From Clostridiaceae bacterium (GTDB taxonomy: Bacteria > Bacillota > Clostridia > Lachnospirales > Lachnospiraceae), in contig CAJTGF010000006.1 in assembly GCA_910575585.1 (NCBI GenBank), positions 1 through 64,000 of the forward strand: a stretch of DNA of 64,000 nt, written 5' to 3'. Under the pieces are notes generated by a model that was not told the DNA's origin, did no database searches, and saw nothing but the letters and a program-made list of their open reading frames with translations. Position numbers and translations under genes: made by a program. Shown here one piece after another: positions 40,436 to 49,449 of this stretch; within the stretch, counting starts at the first letter, position 1, and each line of letters opens with the position of its first letter.

Positions 40436-42487
40436 ATGAATACAGGGAAAAAAATAACCGGCCAGCTGGGTCTGTACCTTCAATGGCCATTACTGCTTTC
40501 CATCATGATCGTCGTGATGAACATAGCCATTGCCATGATAGATACCACAGCCGGTTTGGCCATGTTTGGCTTTACCATACTCTATTTTCTCATATCCATG
40601 TTTCTCTATGTATACAAGAGGAAAGGCATCATGGCCGGATTGGTGGAATTTTCGGCTGACTACGCGTGGATACAGAGAAAACTGCTGATGGATCTTCACA
40701 TCCCCTACGCCATTGTAGATGAAAGCGGCCGTATCTTATGGGCCAACACCAAGTTTTCGGGGCTCATACAGGAGGAAAAGGGAAAGATCAAGACCATTAC
40801 GGCCATGTTTCCCGATGTGACCAGGGAATACCTGTCAGATCTGGAGGAAAGCACCAGCATCCACAGTACCTTTAAAGACAGTCTTTACCAGGTGGAGCTG
40901 AAACCTGTGGTCATAGAAAAAGACGATATCAAGCCGGGAACCGGGCCTACGGCGCTTCCCAAGGATAAGCCCCTCATAACGGTCTATCTGTTTGACGAGA
41001 CGGAGATCCTCCGGCTAAGCCAGGAGGTCAATGACCAGAAGATGGTAGCCGGGCTCATCTATTTGGATAACTATGAGGAAGCTTTGGCCAGCGTGGAGGA
41101 GGTGCGCCGTTCTCTCCTTATGGCCCTCATAGAGAGAAAGATCAGCAAGTATATCAGCAGAATGAACGGCATCGTGAAAAAGATGGAAAAAGACAAGTAT
41201 TTTTTTGCCATCAAGAACAAATATGTGGAGGAGTTAAGGGAGCAGCGTTTTTCTATTTTGGAGGAAGTAAAGGCGGTCAATATCGGCAATGAGATGTCCA
41301 TAACCTTAAGCATCGGCCTTGGCCGCGGCGGCAGTACCTACAGCCAGAATTATGAATTGGCCCGCATGGCCATGGATATGGCTCTTGGCCGCGGCGGCGA
41401 CCAGGCAGTCTTAAAAGAACAGGATAAGATCGAATATTTCGGCGGAAAGTCCCAGCAGCAGGAAAAGACCACTCGGGTAAAAGCCAGGGTAAAAGCCCAT
41501 GCGCTTCGGGAGCTGATAGAGACCAAGGACAGCCTGATGATCATGGGACACAAGCTGGGAGACGTGGATTCCTTTGGGGCAGCCATGGGGATCTACCGCA
41601 TTGCCACATCATTAAACAAAAAGGCCCATATTGTCATAAACGATATCACATCTTCTGTCCGTCCCATGATGGAGCGGTTTTTGAACAATCCGGATTATCC
41701 GGATGATCTGTTCCTCACAGGGGACAAAGCCTGCGATTTGGTGGATGCCAACACGGCCCTGGTGGTAGTGGATGTAAACCGTCCCAGCATCACCGAGGCT
41801 CCGGAGCTTCTGACGCTGGCTAAGACCATTGTGGTGCTGGACCATCACCGCCAGAGCAGCGAGATCATCACCAACGCCGTGCTGTCCTATGTGGAGCCCT
41901 ACGCCTCCTCTGCCTGCGAGATGGTGGCGGAAGTGCTTCAGTACATTGCGGACGGCATCAAGATCAAGCCCCAGGAGGCGGACGCCATGTACGCGGGTAT
42001 CGTTATTGACACCAATAATTTCAACAATCAGGCAGGCGTGCGCACCTTTGAGGCCGCGGCTTACCTAAGGCGCAGCGGAGCCGATATTACCAGAGTGCGG
42101 AAGATGTTCCGGGAAGAGATGTGCGACTATAAGGCCAAGGCGGAGGCAGTGCGCCAGGCGGACGTGTACCAGGGAGCGTTTGCCATCAGCGTATGTCCGT
42201 CGGAGGGGATCGAGAATCCCACCATCGTGGCAGCCCAGGCAGCTAATGAGCTGCTGGAGATCAAAGGCATCAAAGCCTCGGTGGTTATGTCAAGGTATAA
42301 CAACACCATATACTTAAGCGCCCGGTCCATTGACGAGGTCAACGTCCAGGTGATGATGGAGCGGCTGGGCGGCGGCGGGCATCGGACCGTTGCAGGCGCG
42401 CAGCTGCCGGGAGCTGCCATAGAAGAAGCAAAAGAGAGAGTAAAACAGGTCATCAAAGAGATGATCGAGAAGGGAGAGGTCAGCTAA
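40436..42487 (+). CDS. gdpP: cyclic-di-AMP phosphodiesterase GdpP
   Basis: A 683-residue GdpP/YybT protein: two N-terminal membrane helices, a degenerate PAS domain (IPYAIVDESGRILWANTKF), a degenerate GGDEF domain (LGRGGDQAV), then DHH (MGHKLGDVDSFGAA, VVDVNRP, VVLDHHR) and DHHA1 (GGGGHRTVAGAQ). It hydrolyses c-di-AMP to pApA at the membrane. AAGGAG precedes the ATG. It is followed one base later by rplI and then dnaB, the usual order in Firmicutes. Confidence 0.95.
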   Translation: MNTGKKITGQLGLYLQWPLLLSIMIVVMNIAIAMIDTTAGLAMFGFTILYFLISMFLYVYKRKGIMAGLVEFSADYAWIQRKLLMDLHIPYAIVDESGRILWANTKFSGLIQEEKGKIKTITAMFPDVTREYLSDLEESTSIHSTFKDSLYQVELKPVVIEKDDIKPGTGPTALPKDKPLITVYLFDETEILRLSQEVNDQKMVAGLIYLDNYEEALASVEEVRRSLLMALIERKISKYISRMNGIVKKMEKDKYFFAIKNKYVEELREQRFSILEEVKAVNIGNEMSITLSIGLGRGGSTYSQNYELARMAMDMALGRGGDQAVLKEQDKIEYFGGKSQQQEKTTRVKARVKAHALRELIETKDSLMIMGHKLGDVDSFGAAMGIYRIATSLNKKAHIVINDITSSVRPMMERFLNNPDYPDDLFLTGDKACDLVDANTALVVVDVNRPSITEAPELLTLAKTIVVLDHHRQSSEIITNAVLSYVEPYASSACEMVAEVLQYIADGIKIKPQEADAMYAGIVIDTNNFNNQAGVRTFEAAAYLRRSGADITRVRKMFREEMCDYKAKAEAVRQADVYQGAFAISVCPSEGIENPTIVAAQAANELLEIKGIKASVVMSRYNNTIYLSARSIDEVNVQVMMERLGGGGHRTVAGAQLPGAAIEEAKERVKQVIKEMIEKGEVS

Positions 42488-42488
42488 T

Positions 42489-42935
42489 ATGGAGATCGTA
42501 TTATTAGAGGATGTAAAGTCATTAGGAAAAAAAGGAGAGATCGTTAAGGTCAATGAAGGGTATGCCAGAAATTTTATCCTTCCCAAAAAGCTGGGAGTGG
42601 AGGCAACCCCTAAAAATTTAAACGACTTAAAGCTTAAGAAAGCCAACCAGGAGAAGATCGCCGCGCAGCAGCTGGCGGAGGCAAAGGAGCTGGGGGAGAA
42701 GCTGGAGAAAGCTTCCATAACGCTGTCCATTAAGGCAGGGGACAACGGCAAGGCCTTTGGCTCTGTTTCCGGCAAAGAGATCAGCAAAGCGATCCAGGAT
42801 CAGCTGAACCTGGATATTGACAAGAAAAAGCTGGTTCTTCCGGAACCGTTAAAGACGTTTGGGACCCATGAGGTTCCCGTAAAGCTTCACAGGGACGTGA
42901 CGGCAAAGCTGTCTGTAAAAGTTACGGAAGCCTGA
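42489..42935 (+). CDS. rplI: 50S ribosomal protein L9
   Basis: A 148-residue L9: MEIVLLEDVKSLGKKGEIVKVNEGYARNFILPKKLGVEAT, a long connecting helix, and the C-terminal domain (GKAFGSVSGKEISKAIQDQ... HEVPVKLHRDVTAKLSVKV). GGAGAGG within the end of gdpP serves as the ribosome site. Middle gene of gdpP-rplI-dnaB. Confidence 0.97.
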   Translation: MEIVLLEDVKSLGKKGEIVKVNEGYARNFILPKKLGVEATPKNLNDLKLKKANQEKIAAQQLAEAKELGEKLEKASITLSIKAGDNGKAFGSVSGKEISKAIQDQLNLDIDKKKLVLPEPLKTFGTHEVPVKLHRDVTAKLSVKVTEA

Positions 42936-42966
42936 CAAATTATACAGCAAAGGAATGGAGAGCGCA

Positions 42967-44313
42967 ATGGATGAGGCCCTTATTAAACGGGTGCTTCCCC
43001 ACAGCATTGAGGCGGAACAGTCGGTGATCGGTTCCATGCTCATGGACAGGGAAGCCATTATCGCGGCATCCGAGATCGTGACCGGTGAGGATTTTTATCA
43101 GCACCAGTACGGCATTATGTTTGAATCCATGACAGAATTGTTTAATGAAGGGAAACCGGTGGATCTGGTGACCCTTCAAGATCGTTTAAAGGAGAAAGAT
43201 GTGCCGCCGGAGGTAAGCAGCCTGGAATTTGTCAGGGATATCATTACCACGGTCCCCACATCGGCCAATGTAAAGTCCTATGCCAATATTGTCCGGGAAA
43301 AGGCGGTATTGAGAAGGCTGATTAAGGTAAACGAGGAGATCGCCAACGACTGTTATCTGGGCCGGGAATCTCTGGAGACGATCCTGGCAGATACGGAAAA
43401 AAAGATATTTGACCTGCTCCAAAGCCGCAGCTCCGGAGATTTTGTGCCCATACGCCAGGTGGTGCTCAATGTTTTGGAGAATATCGAGAAGGCGTCAAAG
43501 ACCAAGGAGACGGTTACCGGCGTTCCCACAGGATTTATTGACCTGGACTACAAGACATCCGGTTTTCAGCCGTCGGATTTTATTCTGATCGCCGCCCGCC
43601 CTTCTATGGGAAAGACGGCGTTTGTTTTGAATGTGGTAGACTATGTGACCGTAAGAAGAGGGACTCCCTGCATGGTATTCAGCCTGGAGATGTCCAAGGA
43701 ACAGCTGGTGAACCGTATGCTGTCCATGGAGTCCAACGTAGATTCCCAGAAATTAAGGACAGGTACCCTGACGGATTCCGACTGGGACGCCGTAGTGGAG
43801 GGTGTAGGCGTTATCGGCAGTTCCAAGCTTATCATAGACGATACGCCGGGCATCTCCATCACGGAACTGCGTTCCAAGTGCAGGAAAGCAAAGCTGGAAC
43901 ACGGGATCGGCATTGTGATTATCGATTACCTGCAGCTGATGACAGGCAGCGGGGGGAAGGGCAGCGATAACCGCCAGCAGGAGATATCGGAGATCTCCCG
44001 GTCCTTAAAGGCGTTGGCCAGGGAACTTAAGGCCCCTGTGGTGGCCCTGTCCCAGCTAAGCCGGGCCTGTGAGACCAGGACGGACCACCGCCCTATGCTG
44101 TCGGACCTTCGAGAGTCGGGGGCTATCGAGCAGGACGCGGATGTGGTGATGTTTTTGTACCGTGACGATTACTATAATAAGGATTCAGAGATGAAAGATA
44201 TGGCGGAGGTGATCATTGCCAAACAGCGAAACGGCCCAATCGGGACCGTGAACCTGGTATGGATGCCCCAATACACCAAATTTGCCAATGCCACCAGGCA
44301 GCCGGGACAGTAG
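42967..44313 (+). CDS. dnaB: replicative DNA helicase DnaB
   Basis: A 448-residue RecA-type helicase: N-terminal helical domain (RVLPHSIEAEQSVIGSMLMD), linker, then Walker A ARPSMGKTAF, Walker B IVIIDYLQLM, and the H4 loop GSDNRQQEISEISRSLKALARELKAPVVALSQLSR. It unwinds DNA at the replication fork as a hexamer. The ATG at 42967 follows GGAGAG. The coding end overlaps its own terminator hairpin. Confidence 0.96.
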   Translation: MDEALIKRVLPHSIEAEQSVIGSMLMDREAIIAASEIVTGEDFYQHQYGIMFESMTELFNEGKPVDLVTLQDRLKEKDVPPEVSSLEFVRDIITTVPTSANVKSYANIVREKAVLRRLIKVNEEIANDCYLGRESLETILADTEKKIFDLLQSRSSGDFVPIRQVVLNVLENIEKASKTKETVTGVPTGFIDLDYKTSGFQPSDFILIAARPSMGKTAFVLNVVDYVTVRRGTPCMVFSLEMSKEQLVNRMLSMESNVDSQKLRTGTLTDSDWDAVVEGVGVIGSSKLIIDDTPGISITELRSKCRKAKLEHGIGIVIIDYLQLMTGSGGKGSDNRQQEISEISRSLKALARELKAPVVALSQLSRACETRTDHRPMLSDLRESGAIEQDADVVMFLYRDDYYNKDSEMKDMAEVIIAKQRNGPIGTVNLVWMPQYTKFANATRQPGQ

Positions 44314-44330
44314 ATGTTCCGGCTTTTTTT
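44301..44330 (+). terminator. terminator overlapping the dnaB stop codon
   Basis: GCCGGGAC (44301-44308) pairs with GTTCCGGC (44316-44323) and seven T follow. The TAG stop (44311-44313) lies in the loop, so a terminating ribosome would cover the hairpin. Confidence 0.75.
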
Positions 44331-44440
44331 AATTTTCTGGCATAATATCCCAGTCGGACTCATATGATATTAATAAGGTATGTCCCAAAAGGGCAGAAAG
44401 TATACATTTCCATGCCATGGAGACAAAAGGAGAGGATGTT

Positions 44441-45385
44441 ATGGCTGAGGTACACTATTTTATATCAGATGCATCGAAGCAGGTGGATGTGGAGTCCCAC
44501 GTTCTTCGGTACTGGGAGGACGAATTGGACCTGGAAATACCAAGAAACGATATGGGTCACCGGTATTATACGGAATACCATATCCGTTTATTTCGCCAGA
44601 TAAAAGAACTGAAAGAAAAGGGATACCAGCTGAAGGCAATAAAAAGCGCTTTGAATAAAATGGCAGGTGCTGTGGAAGAGATCACCATCACCGAAGATTA
44701 TATGGAGGAAGACATGAAGGCAGCTTGGAATGAGGGGCCGGCCAGGGAGAGGGCGCCAAAAGGGGGACCCGGCAAAGAAAAACCGGCAGGGGGACAAGCA
44801 GAGGAAGCATTGAGGGAACGGATCAGGGAAGCAGGAAAAACAGAGCAGCCTAAGTCTAAGAAAGGGGAGGAGCCGGAAAAACCGCCTGCGGCGGAACAAA
44901 AAAACCAACCAAAGGAAAAAGCGGCAAAGGTTAAACAGCAGGAGAACGTCAGGGAAGCGGTACAGGAAGGCGAGCAGGCGCCAAAACCACAGCCAAAGAC
45001 CCTTCCGAATCCGCCCCAGGCCAATGGCCGCAGCCAGGAGGTGGCAGCCCGCAAAGGAGAGAACGCGGAGCTGAACGCCGAGAAGATGGCCAGATTTCAA
45101 AGCGTCATGAACCATATCATCGGCCGCGCCATGGACGCCAACATGGACAGGCTTGCCCGGGAGGTCAGCGATACGGTCAGCGAAGACGTGACGGATAAGG
45201 TGATGAAAGAAGTCGAATATCTGATGCGGGTCAGCGACGAGAAGGAGGAGGAGCGTTTCAAACAGTTGGACGAGACGATCCGCGCTTATCAGAGGCAAGG
45301 AAAAGGCCGCGCCGAAGCCGCCGCGACCAAAGTTCCGTTTTTTAAAAAGAAAAAATTCGGGAAAAGCGGAAAGAAGCTGTTTTAA
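44441..45385 (+). CDS. MerR-type HTH protein with disordered linker and coiled coil (RacA-like layout)
   Basis: A 314-residue protein. Residues 1-70 are a MerR-like winged helix (VESHVLRYWEDELDLEIPRNDMGHRYYTEYHIRLFRQIKELKEKGYQLKAIK). Residues 85-205 are highly charged and Pro/Lys/Glu-rich, probably disordered. Residues 210-290 form a coiled coil and the end is strongly basic (FFKKKKFGKSGKKLF). This layout recalls RacA, the B. subtilis protein that anchors the chromosome origin to the pole in sporulation, but similarity is architectural. GGAGAGG precedes the ATG. It overlaps the convergent hydrolase gene by four bases. Confidence 0.75.
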   Translation: MAEVHYFISDASKQVDVESHVLRYWEDELDLEIPRNDMGHRYYTEYHIRLFRQIKELKEKGYQLKAIKSALNKMAGAVEEITITEDYMEEDMKAAWNEGPARERAPKGGPGKEKPAGGQAEEALRERIREAGKTEQPKSKKGEEPEKPPAAEQKNQPKEKAAKVKQQENVREAVQEGEQAPKPQPKTLPNPPQANGRSQEVAARKGENAELNAEKMARFQSVMNHIIGRAMDANMDRLAREVSDTVSEDVTDKVMKEVEYLMRVSDEKEEERFKQLDETIRAYQRQGKGRAEAAATKVPFFKKKKFGKSGKKLF

Positions 45386-46119
45386 TACGCGGTGCGGCAG
45401 GCGTTGACAAAGTCCTTAAACAGAAGAGCCGCGGCGGCGTCCTGTTCCCAAAGATATTCGGGATGCCACTGGACCGCCACAAGCCAGGGATATCCACGCA
45501 TTTCCAGGGCCTCGATCAGGCCGTCGGAGGCTGTGCCGCAGACCGTTAAGACGGGGGCCGGGTCTTTGACGGCCTGGTGATGGATACTGTTGACGTTGAG
45601 ATGGCCGCATCCGCAGACGCGGGCCAGCCGGCTATCCGGGTCAAGTCTTACGGTATGGGACGGGATATCATAGCCGTAGGGCTGCTGGTGGGCCAGAGGA
45701 AATTTCGTTTTCCCATCAGATTCTTTTGCAAACTGGCTGGAGATATCCTGATAAATGGTCCCGCCCAGGCCTACGTTGATGATCTGGATGCCGCGGCAGA
45801 TGCCGAGGATCGGCTTTTGGGCCGCCATGACACGGGAGAGCAGAGCCAGTTCCAGGGTATCCCGCTTTGGCGATACATTGCCGCATTGGCTGTGGGTCTC
45901 CTCCCCAAACAGGAATGGATGGGTATCCGGTCCTCCCGTAAAGACAAAACCGTCAAACATCTGGGCGATCTGGTCATGATCCTTTTCAGACAGCTCCAGA
46001 GGCAGCATAACAGGGATGGCTCCGGCAGCAGTCAGCGCTTTTAGATAGGTGGGGCGGAGAAAGACGTCCTGGGTGTCTGTATTGTGGCCCGGGGTCAGGC
46101 CGATAACAGGTTTGTTCAT
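45382..46119 (-). CDS. gamma-glutamyl-gamma-aminobutyrate hydrolase family protein (class I glutamine amidotransferase-like)
   Basis: A 245-residue peptidase C26 protein. The nucleophile elbow GICRGIQIINVGLGGTIYQD carries the catalytic Cys, and VAVQWHPEYLW carries the His and Glu; FTGGPDTHP is the oxyanion segment. Relatives such as PuuD cleave gamma-glutamyl-GABA, but substrate is uncertain as no putrescine genes are nearby. AAAGGAGA selects the ATG at 46119. Its terminal codons overlap the MerR-like gene. Confidence 0.85.
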   Translation of the reverse strand: MNKPVIGLTPGHNTDTQDVFLRPTYLKALTAAGAIPVMLPLELSEKDHDQIAQMFDGFVFTGGPDTHPFLFGEETHSQCGNVSPKRDTLELALLSRVMAAQKPILGICRGIQIINVGLGGTIYQDISSQFAKESDGKTKFPLAHQQPYGYDIPSHTVRLDPDSRLARVCGCGHLNVNSIHHQAVKDPAPVLTVCGTASDGLIEALEMRGYPWLVAVQWHPEYLWEQDAAAALLFKDFVNACRTAY

Positions 46120-46146
46120 AGAATCTCCTTTCATAAGCAGTGTTGT

Positions 46147-46180
46147 AAAAAAATGCCTCTTCCGTCAAACGGAAGAGGCA
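46147..46180 (-). terminator. terminator of ferredoxin gene
   Basis: TGCCTCTTCCGT (46154-46165) pairs with ACGGAAGAGGCA (46169-46180) around CAA; seven T follow on the minus strand. Confidence 0.85.
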
Positions 46181-46203
46181 CTTTATGTATCTGGTGGATC
46201 GTA

Positions 46204-46374
46204 TTAAGCTTCGCTGATAGCGCCGGTTGGGCAAGCGCCTTCGCAAGCGCCGCAGTCGATGCAGGCATCGGCGTCGATTACATACTGGCCGTCTCCCATA
46301 GAGATAGCGCCTACTGGGCATTCGCCTTCACAGGTACCGCAAGATACACAAGCATCACTAATAACACGTGCCAT
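46204..46374 (-). CDS. 2[4Fe-4S] ferredoxin
   Basis: A 56-residue clostridial ferredoxin: MARVISDACVSCGTC..., with C9, C12, C15, C19 and C38, C41, C44, C48 forming two CxxCxxCxxxC cluster sites related by internal duplication. It carries low-potential electrons for hydrogenase and pyruvate:ferredoxin oxidoreductase. GGAGGAAAG precedes the ATG. Monocistronic with a tight terminator, as expected for a highly expressed gene. Confidence 0.97.
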   Translation of the reverse strand: MARVISDACVSCGTCEGECPVGAISMGDGQYVIDADACIDCGACEGACPTGAISEA

Positions 46375-46481
46375 AATTCTTTCCTCCTTTTATTCTATAC
46401 ATATGTGTAATCATTTTATACCATAATCACCGAATATTCAAGAGGAAATTAAAGGTCTGATTGTTTAAAATTGAAAGCAAT

Positions 46482-46512
46482 GTAACAGTTCAAGGGTCAT
46501 CTGAACTGTTAC
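46482..46512. repeat. 31-bp palindromic repeat with 8-bp target duplication
   Basis: GTAACAGTTCA, nine spacer bases and TGAACTGTTAC, one base different from the copy at 24696-24726. It is bounded exactly by AAAGCAAT on the left (46474-46481) and AAAGCAAT on the right (46513-46520), a perfect 8-bp direct repeat as left by a transposition event. It lies between the divergent ferredoxin and DUF1858 genes. Confidence 0.7.
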
Positions 46513-46655
46513 AAAGCAATGGCATCAGGAATAGTTTGGCATAAAGCTGCGGATTCTAAACAGTAACCCATTCTGGTCCTGGCAGGATTCTTTGCTTGCC
46601 AAGTTTTGGGAAAAGTATTATAGTAGTGATAGTACATGGAAAGGAGGAGTTACCC

Positions 46656-46856
46656 ATGCAGATCAATAAAGAAATGCTGATCGGACAGCTTGTGCAGATG
46701 GACGAGCTGATCCCTCAGATGCTGATGGGTGCCGGAATGCACTGTTTAGGATGTCCGTCCGCACAGGGCGAGAGCCTGGAAGAGGCGTGTTATGTTCATG
46801 GGATTGACTGTGATGACCTGGTATCCAAGATGAATGAGATCCTGGCTGACCGTTGA
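46656..46856 (+). CDS. DUF1858 domain protein
   Basis: A 66-residue protein: MQINKEMLIGQLVQMDELIPQMLMGAGMHCLGCPSAQGESLEEACYVHGIDCDDLVSKMNEIL. This is the DUF1858/ScdA-N pattern with a conserved HCLGCP cysteine pair, seen alone or attached to hybrid-cluster proteins and iron-sulfur repair factors. AAAGGAGGAG selects the ATG at 46656. A role with iron-sulfur or nitric-oxide chemistry is plausible but unproven. Confidence 0.87.
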   Translation: MQINKEMLIGQLVQMDELIPQMLMGAGMHCLGCPSAQGESLEEACYVHGIDCDDLVSKMNEILADR

Positions 46857-46994
46857 TCTTACTATGAAAATCCCGCTGCCGATAGGCGGCATTCATTCAG
46901 GGATGCCAAATGCGCCCGCCAGACTTTTCATGTGTGGCGGCGTATCCGCAGCCGGGTGCATGAAGGTTTACAAAAGGATAAAAGCAACAAAAAA

Positions 46995-47023
46995 GCCGTC
47001 TGCGGTTTGCAGGCGGCTTTTTT
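46995..47023. terminator. terminator between DUF1858 gene and mecA
   Basis: GCCGTCTGC (46995-47003) pairs with GCAGGCGGC (47009-47017); six T follow and six A precede, so it can serve both converging genes. The 130 bases before it hold no gene I can support. Confidence 0.8.
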
Positions 47024-47039
47024 ACATCGGAAAAAGACA

Positions 47040-47771
47040 CTAAAAAGAGGAAAATACCTGGAGAGCCTTATCCTGGCAGATCACTTCATAGTGTTCCACA
47101 TAGTAAGCTTCGCTGGCATATTCCTGACGGATCTTGGTCCCGTACTCGGCCAGCACGTTGCAGGCCCGGCTGAACGCCAGAGAGTCGCTGCCGTCGTTTT
47201 TGATCACGAGATAATATTGGGAGGTGTCCGGCTTTTTATAAAGGGTGTTGACGCCGTCAAAAATATTCTTCACAGCCCTGGCAGCCTCGGATATCATGTC
47301 AAGGCTGTTAAAGGAATAAATCCGCAGCGAAGGAGAATCCGCCCGGGAGTCCCCGTCGCCTCCGGCCAGGGTGTTGTCCGAAAGCAGGGAGGAGAGATGT
47401 TCTCCCAACAGCTTGGACAGGCCGTCGGCGCCTTCCAGCAGTTCGCTTGCCAGGTTGGTCAGCATGTCGGCAGGAACATCGGTGGACGGCGAAAACTTGG
47501 AAAACCGGGTATCCAATTCTTCCGGGTCCTCGATCTTGGTGATCACCAGCATGATGCTCTCATTGGACAGGGGGATGGCCTCCACCATCAGCGGGATATC
47601 TTCCGCCTCAAAGCCCACCTCATTGGATGCCTTCTGGATCATCTCCCGAAACAGCCCGCGGGCCTTCTCACTGCCATATGCCAATTCTCCCAGATTAAGA
47701 TTGCGCACGCTTAGATCAAAACTGGTAAGGGTACATCGGATCTGATTGTCATTAATGCGTTCTATTTTCAT
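47040..47771 (-). CDS. mecA: MecA-type adaptor protein
   Basis: A 243-residue MecA/NegA family adaptor that brings substrates to ClpCP. The N-terminal half (MKIERINDNQIRCTLTSFDLSVRNLNLGELAYGSEKARGLFREMIQKASNEVGFE) and the C-terminal ClpC-binding half (RIYSFNSLDMISEAARAV... YYLVIKND... LAEYGTKI) are both recognisable; an acidic/serine linker joins them. The ribosome site AAGGAAGTGATCC has unusually long complementarity to the 16S rRNA end, suggesting efficient initiation. Divergent from the kinase fusion gene. Confidence 0.9.
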   Translation of the reverse strand: MKIERINDNQIRCTLTSFDLSVRNLNLGELAYGSEKARGLFREMIQKASNEVGFEAEDIPLMVEAIPLSNESIMLVITKIEDPEELDTRFSKFSPSTDVPADMLTNLASELLEGADGLSKLLGEHLSSLLSDNTLAGGDGDSRADSPSLRIYSFNSLDMISEAARAVKNIFDGVNTLYKKPDTSQYYLVIKNDGSDSLAFSRACNVLAEYGTKIRQEYASEAYYVEHYEVICQDKALQVFSSF

Positions 47772-47937
47772 TTAGGATCACTTCCTTTTCAATACGGTTC
47801 GATTATCTTAACCATACTATACTATAGAATACGGTCAAAAGGCAATTGCTATGTAATAAATTTTTGAAAAAATTAATAGAAATCTAAAATAATCATTGCC
47901 AAAACCTGGAAAGTGTATTAAGATACTACCATAAGAG

Positions 47938-49392
47938 ATGATATTGGACAAAGGAGGTGGGCTGATCGAGAACACCGTTCTGTTTGGAAAATATCAGTTG
48001 ATCCGCACTTTGGGACAGGGCCAGAGGGGAACTGTGTACCTGGTATTCCATCAGGAGTTAAAGGAATACCGGGCCATGAAGCAGGTACCTAAGTCGTCAG
48101 CCGGATATGAGCAGTTTAAAAAGGAAGCACTTCTTTTGACTTCCCTTAGCCATCCGGGTATTCCCATTGTGTACGATCTGGAAGAAGATAACAGCAGCAG
48201 CTATCTCATTGAAGAATATCTTGAGGGAGATACTCTCTTTGAACTGGTGAAGAACCAGGGATATCTGAACCGGGAGACGGTCCTTTCCATAGGGATCCAA
48301 GTCTGTGACCTGGTACATTACCTGCATTCCGCAGGACAAACCCCTATTTTATATTTGGATTTACAACCTAAGAACTTATTATTTTGTCATGGATATGTAA
48401 AATTGTTGGATTTTGACCATGCGGGCTCAATCTATGAGGCCAATGAGTCATTGTTTCGGTACGGAACCCCGGGTTTTTGCGCGCCTGAACAGAGAACGGG
48501 AGGCGCGCTGGGAACCTACACTGATGTCTATCAGATCGGAGCTCTTCTATACTATCTTTCAACAGGGCATGTAAAGGACGGGGAAGACCCCATACCGGAT
48601 ACGGCTCTGGGCAGAATCATCGAAATCTGCGCGCGGGAAGACAAGAACCGCCGCTATCCATCAATCCCGGAACTTAAACAGGAATTAGAAACACTGTATT
48701 CTCAAACAGGTGTTTTCAAAAACGATCAATCATCATCTCTTATATTGGCTTTGGCAGGGAGCCGTCACGGCGTCGGGACCACCCATCTTGCCATAGGTCT
48801 GGCCTGCTGTCTCAACCAGGCAGGTTATAAAACGCTCTATGAGGAGAGAAATCCGTCCGGTGATGTCCGTGCTATGGCGCTTCGGTGCAGAAGCAGCATG
48901 GACTCCTACGGTATTTATCAGGTAAACCGGATTCCCATGAAGCCGTATTACGGGGAATCTGTGTGTCTAAAGCCGGTGTCCTATCCGGTAGTCATCCGCG
49001 ATTATGGAATAGAATGGAAAACGGTGCGGGAGGCAGAGGATATCCGGGCATTGTGGCTGGTACACGGAGGAAAGTGGTGGGAGCAGGAGGCAGGAGCCCG
49101 GGCCATGGGTCAGCTAAACCAATGTCAGGGGTTTGGGGTGGTATATAACCGCGTTATAAGCGGGATGAAGCCGGATCCTCCCCAGGGCATTGACAGGAGC
49201 CGGTGTCTTCAGGCGCCGTATTTCGGTGATCCGTGGAAGCCGGGGCAGCAGGAGAAAGCATTTTTTGAAAACCTGGCGTATATGGCGGGGGTGTTCCGGC
49301 ATAAGGCCAAGGCCGGGGAAAAGAGTGAAAAGGGACAAAAAAGGCAGGCAGGATGGAAAAGGAGGGGAATATGGAAATTACGAAATAAATAA
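47938..49392 (+). CDS. Ser/Thr kinase fused to ParA/MinD-like domain with altered P-loop
   Basis: A protein of up to 484 residues. Residues 18-255 are a PknB-like kinase: glycine loop LGQGQRGTVYLV, K48, E63, catalytic D141 in YLDLQPKNLLF (HRD changed to YLD, Lys to Gln), D158 in LDFD and GFCAPEQ. Residues 265-440 start with ALAGSRHGVGTTHLAIGL, a ParA/MinD-style P-loop whose final Lys is Thr. The end is basic. AAAGGAGG (47950-47957) lies inside the frame beyond the ATG at 47938, so the true start may be CTG at 47962. It leads a unit with a second ParA-like protein. Confidence 0.75.
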   Translation: MILDKGGGLIENTVLFGKYQLIRTLGQGQRGTVYLVFHQELKEYRAMKQVPKSSAGYEQFKKEALLLTSLSHPGIPIVYDLEEDNSSSYLIEEYLEGDTLFELVKNQGYLNRETVLSIGIQVCDLVHYLHSAGQTPILYLDLQPKNLLFCHGYVKLLDFDHAGSIYEANESLFRYGTPGFCAPEQRTGGALGTYTDVYQIGALLYYLSTGHVKDGEDPIPDTALGRIIEICAREDKNRRYPSIPELKQELETLYSQTGVFKNDQSSSLILALAGSRHGVGTTHLAIGLACCLNQAGYKTLYEERNPSGDVRAMALRCRSSMDSYGIYQVNRIPMKPYYGESVCLKPVSYPVVIRDYGIEWKTVREAEDIRALWLVHGGKWWEQEAGARAMGQLNQCQGFGVVYNRVISGMKPDPPQGIDRSRCLQAPYFGDPWKPGQQEKAFFENLAYMAGVFRHKAKAGEKSEKGQKRQAGWKRRGIWKLRNK

Positions 49393-49449
49393 TCAGGAAA
49401 GGCGGCGGAAAACACGAGATTTGCGCAAAAAGGTTCCGGGAGAGGGGGA

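Noticed and set aside
46864-46990. Small ORF after the DUF1858 gene (ATG at 46864)
   Set aside because: No ribosome site; the frame runs into the terminator hairpin and has no recognisable composition.
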